Source of the DNA: Lachnospiraceae bacterium
GTDB lineage: Bacteria > Bacillota_A > Clostridia > Lachnospirales > Lachnospiraceae
DNA: 6,509 bases
NCBI GenBank assembly: GCA_017958245.1
Contig: JAGDDC010000199.1
Coordinates: 1-6,509, forward strand
Reading direction: 5' to 3'
A program made the translations under genes and the position numbers. Of this stretch, positions 5,943-6,509 are shown in pieces; position 1 is the stretch's first letter; each line of letters begins with the position of its first letter. Below the pieces are notes generated by a model. That model was not told where the DNA came from. It was given only the letters and a program-made list of their open reading frames with translations, and made no database searches.

Positions 5943-6509
5943 TCAGTCCGAATAAGTCGGCTGTTTGAACACCCACGCGAGCTTGTCGAGCTCAGAGTTG
6001 TCTATGATCCTTCCGAGACCGTTCACAACGGTGTTCGCGCAGTCGTCACAGATGTTGATCTTAAGCCCCGTCTCCTTGTTCATCAGCTTGTCGAGGTTGC
6101 GGATGTTCGACGAACCGCCCGTAAAGTACACGCCCGACTCGATGATGTCAGCAGAGATCTCCGGGGGAGTCCTCTCGAGTATCATCTTGATGGAATCGAC
6201 GACCGAGTGAAGATGCTCGAGGATCGCGTTGTGTATGAACTGTGAGTCAACTTCCTTGACTACGGGAAGCCCCGTCATCACGTCTCTTCCGTATGCGTTT
6301 GCAGACCTGTTCTCCTCGCCTTCCTCACAGGGTATCGCGGTCGCGAGCTCGATCTTGATCCTCTCAGCTGTCTTGCTGCCTATTATGAGATTCAGGTTCT
6401 TCTTTACGCTGGAAATGATGTCCTCGTCGAACTTGTTGCCTCCGATGGGGATCAGCTTGCTGAGCACGATGCCGCCGAGCGACAGGATCGAGATCTCCGT
6501 CGTGTCGGC
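5943..6509 (-). CDS. mreB: MreB-family actin-like rod shape protein (3' part, runs off window)
   Basis: The C-terminal 188 residues of an MreB-type bacterial actin, open through the right window edge and ending in TGA. In the cell MreB forms membrane-bound ATP-dependent filaments that steer wall synthesis. The visible part begins ADTTEISILSLGGIV, corresponding to the phosphate-2 loop region. It continues with I-P-I-G-G-N-K-F-D-E-D-I-I, then L-I-I-G-S-K-T-A-E-R-I-K-I-E, G-R-D-V-M-T-G-L-P and T-P-P-E-I-S-A-D-I-I, all close to MreB. The adenosine-site segment reads T-G-G-S-S-N-I-R-N-L-D (6122-6090) where canonical MreB has TGGGALLxGLD. The phosphate-2 stretch has Ala-Asp where most have Gly-Gly before Thr-Thr. 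It therefore looks like a divergent MreB or Mbl/MreBH-like paralogue. It lies 37 nt before mreC. The position and the conserved blocks make MreB membership firm; the exact paralogue is not resolvable here. Confidence 0.92.
   Translation of the reverse strand, partial: ADTTEISILSLGGIVLSKLIPIGGNKFDEDIISSVKKNLNLIIGSKTAERIKIELATAIPCEEGEENRSANAYGRDVMTGLPVVKEVDSQFIHNAILEHLHSVVDSIKMILERTPPEISADIIESGVYFTGGSSNIRNLDKLMNKETGLKINICDDCANTVVNGLGRIIDNSELDKLAWVFKQPTYSD

Overview
The window is one compact block of seven genes, all on the minus strand and so transcribed from high to low coordinates. In transcription order they are mreB (3' part only), mreC, mreD (interrupted), a class B penicillin-binding protein of the PBP2/MrdA type, minC, minD and minE (5' part only). 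Gaps between genes are 7 to 37 nt, with no visible terminator or promoter between them, so a single polycistronic operon that continues past both window edges is likely. No non-coding stretch exceeds 40 nt. I saw no RNA gene, mobile element, repeat array or CRISPR.

The gene order mreBCD-pbp2-minCDE, the presence of MinE, a very long clostridial-type PBP2 (955 aa) and strong GGAGG-type ribosome binding sites point to a Gram-positive member of the Clostridia. It is probably Lachnospiraceae-like, with roughly balanced base composition and a preference for C or G at third codon positions. The taxonomic placement is inference. The genes join two systems. MreB, MreC, MreD and PBP2 form the elongasome, which makes the side wall and sets rod shape. 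MinC, MinD and MinE place the division septum by keeping FtsZ away from the poles.

The standout feature is mreD. Read in one frame from 5043 to 4534 it gives a full-length MreD (169 codon positions plus stop), except for an in-frame TAA at 4845-4843. That codon sits in a short loop between membrane helices where relatives usually carry an aromatic residue. The TAA is the start of a 7-nt Shine-Dalgarno match (TAAGGAG), followed after 5 nt by an in-frame GTG. The sequence is therefore also laid out as two translationally coupled half-genes (66 aa and 99 aa). A genuine split MreD, a recent nonsense mutation and a single-base sequence error all remain possible.

Secondary points are a MreB whose visible nucleotide-binding motifs depart from the canonical ones, a roughly 250-residue insertion in PBP2, a Cys/His cluster around its SxN motif, and a TTG start for PBP2. 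Otherwise the region is ordinary core cell-shape machinery.
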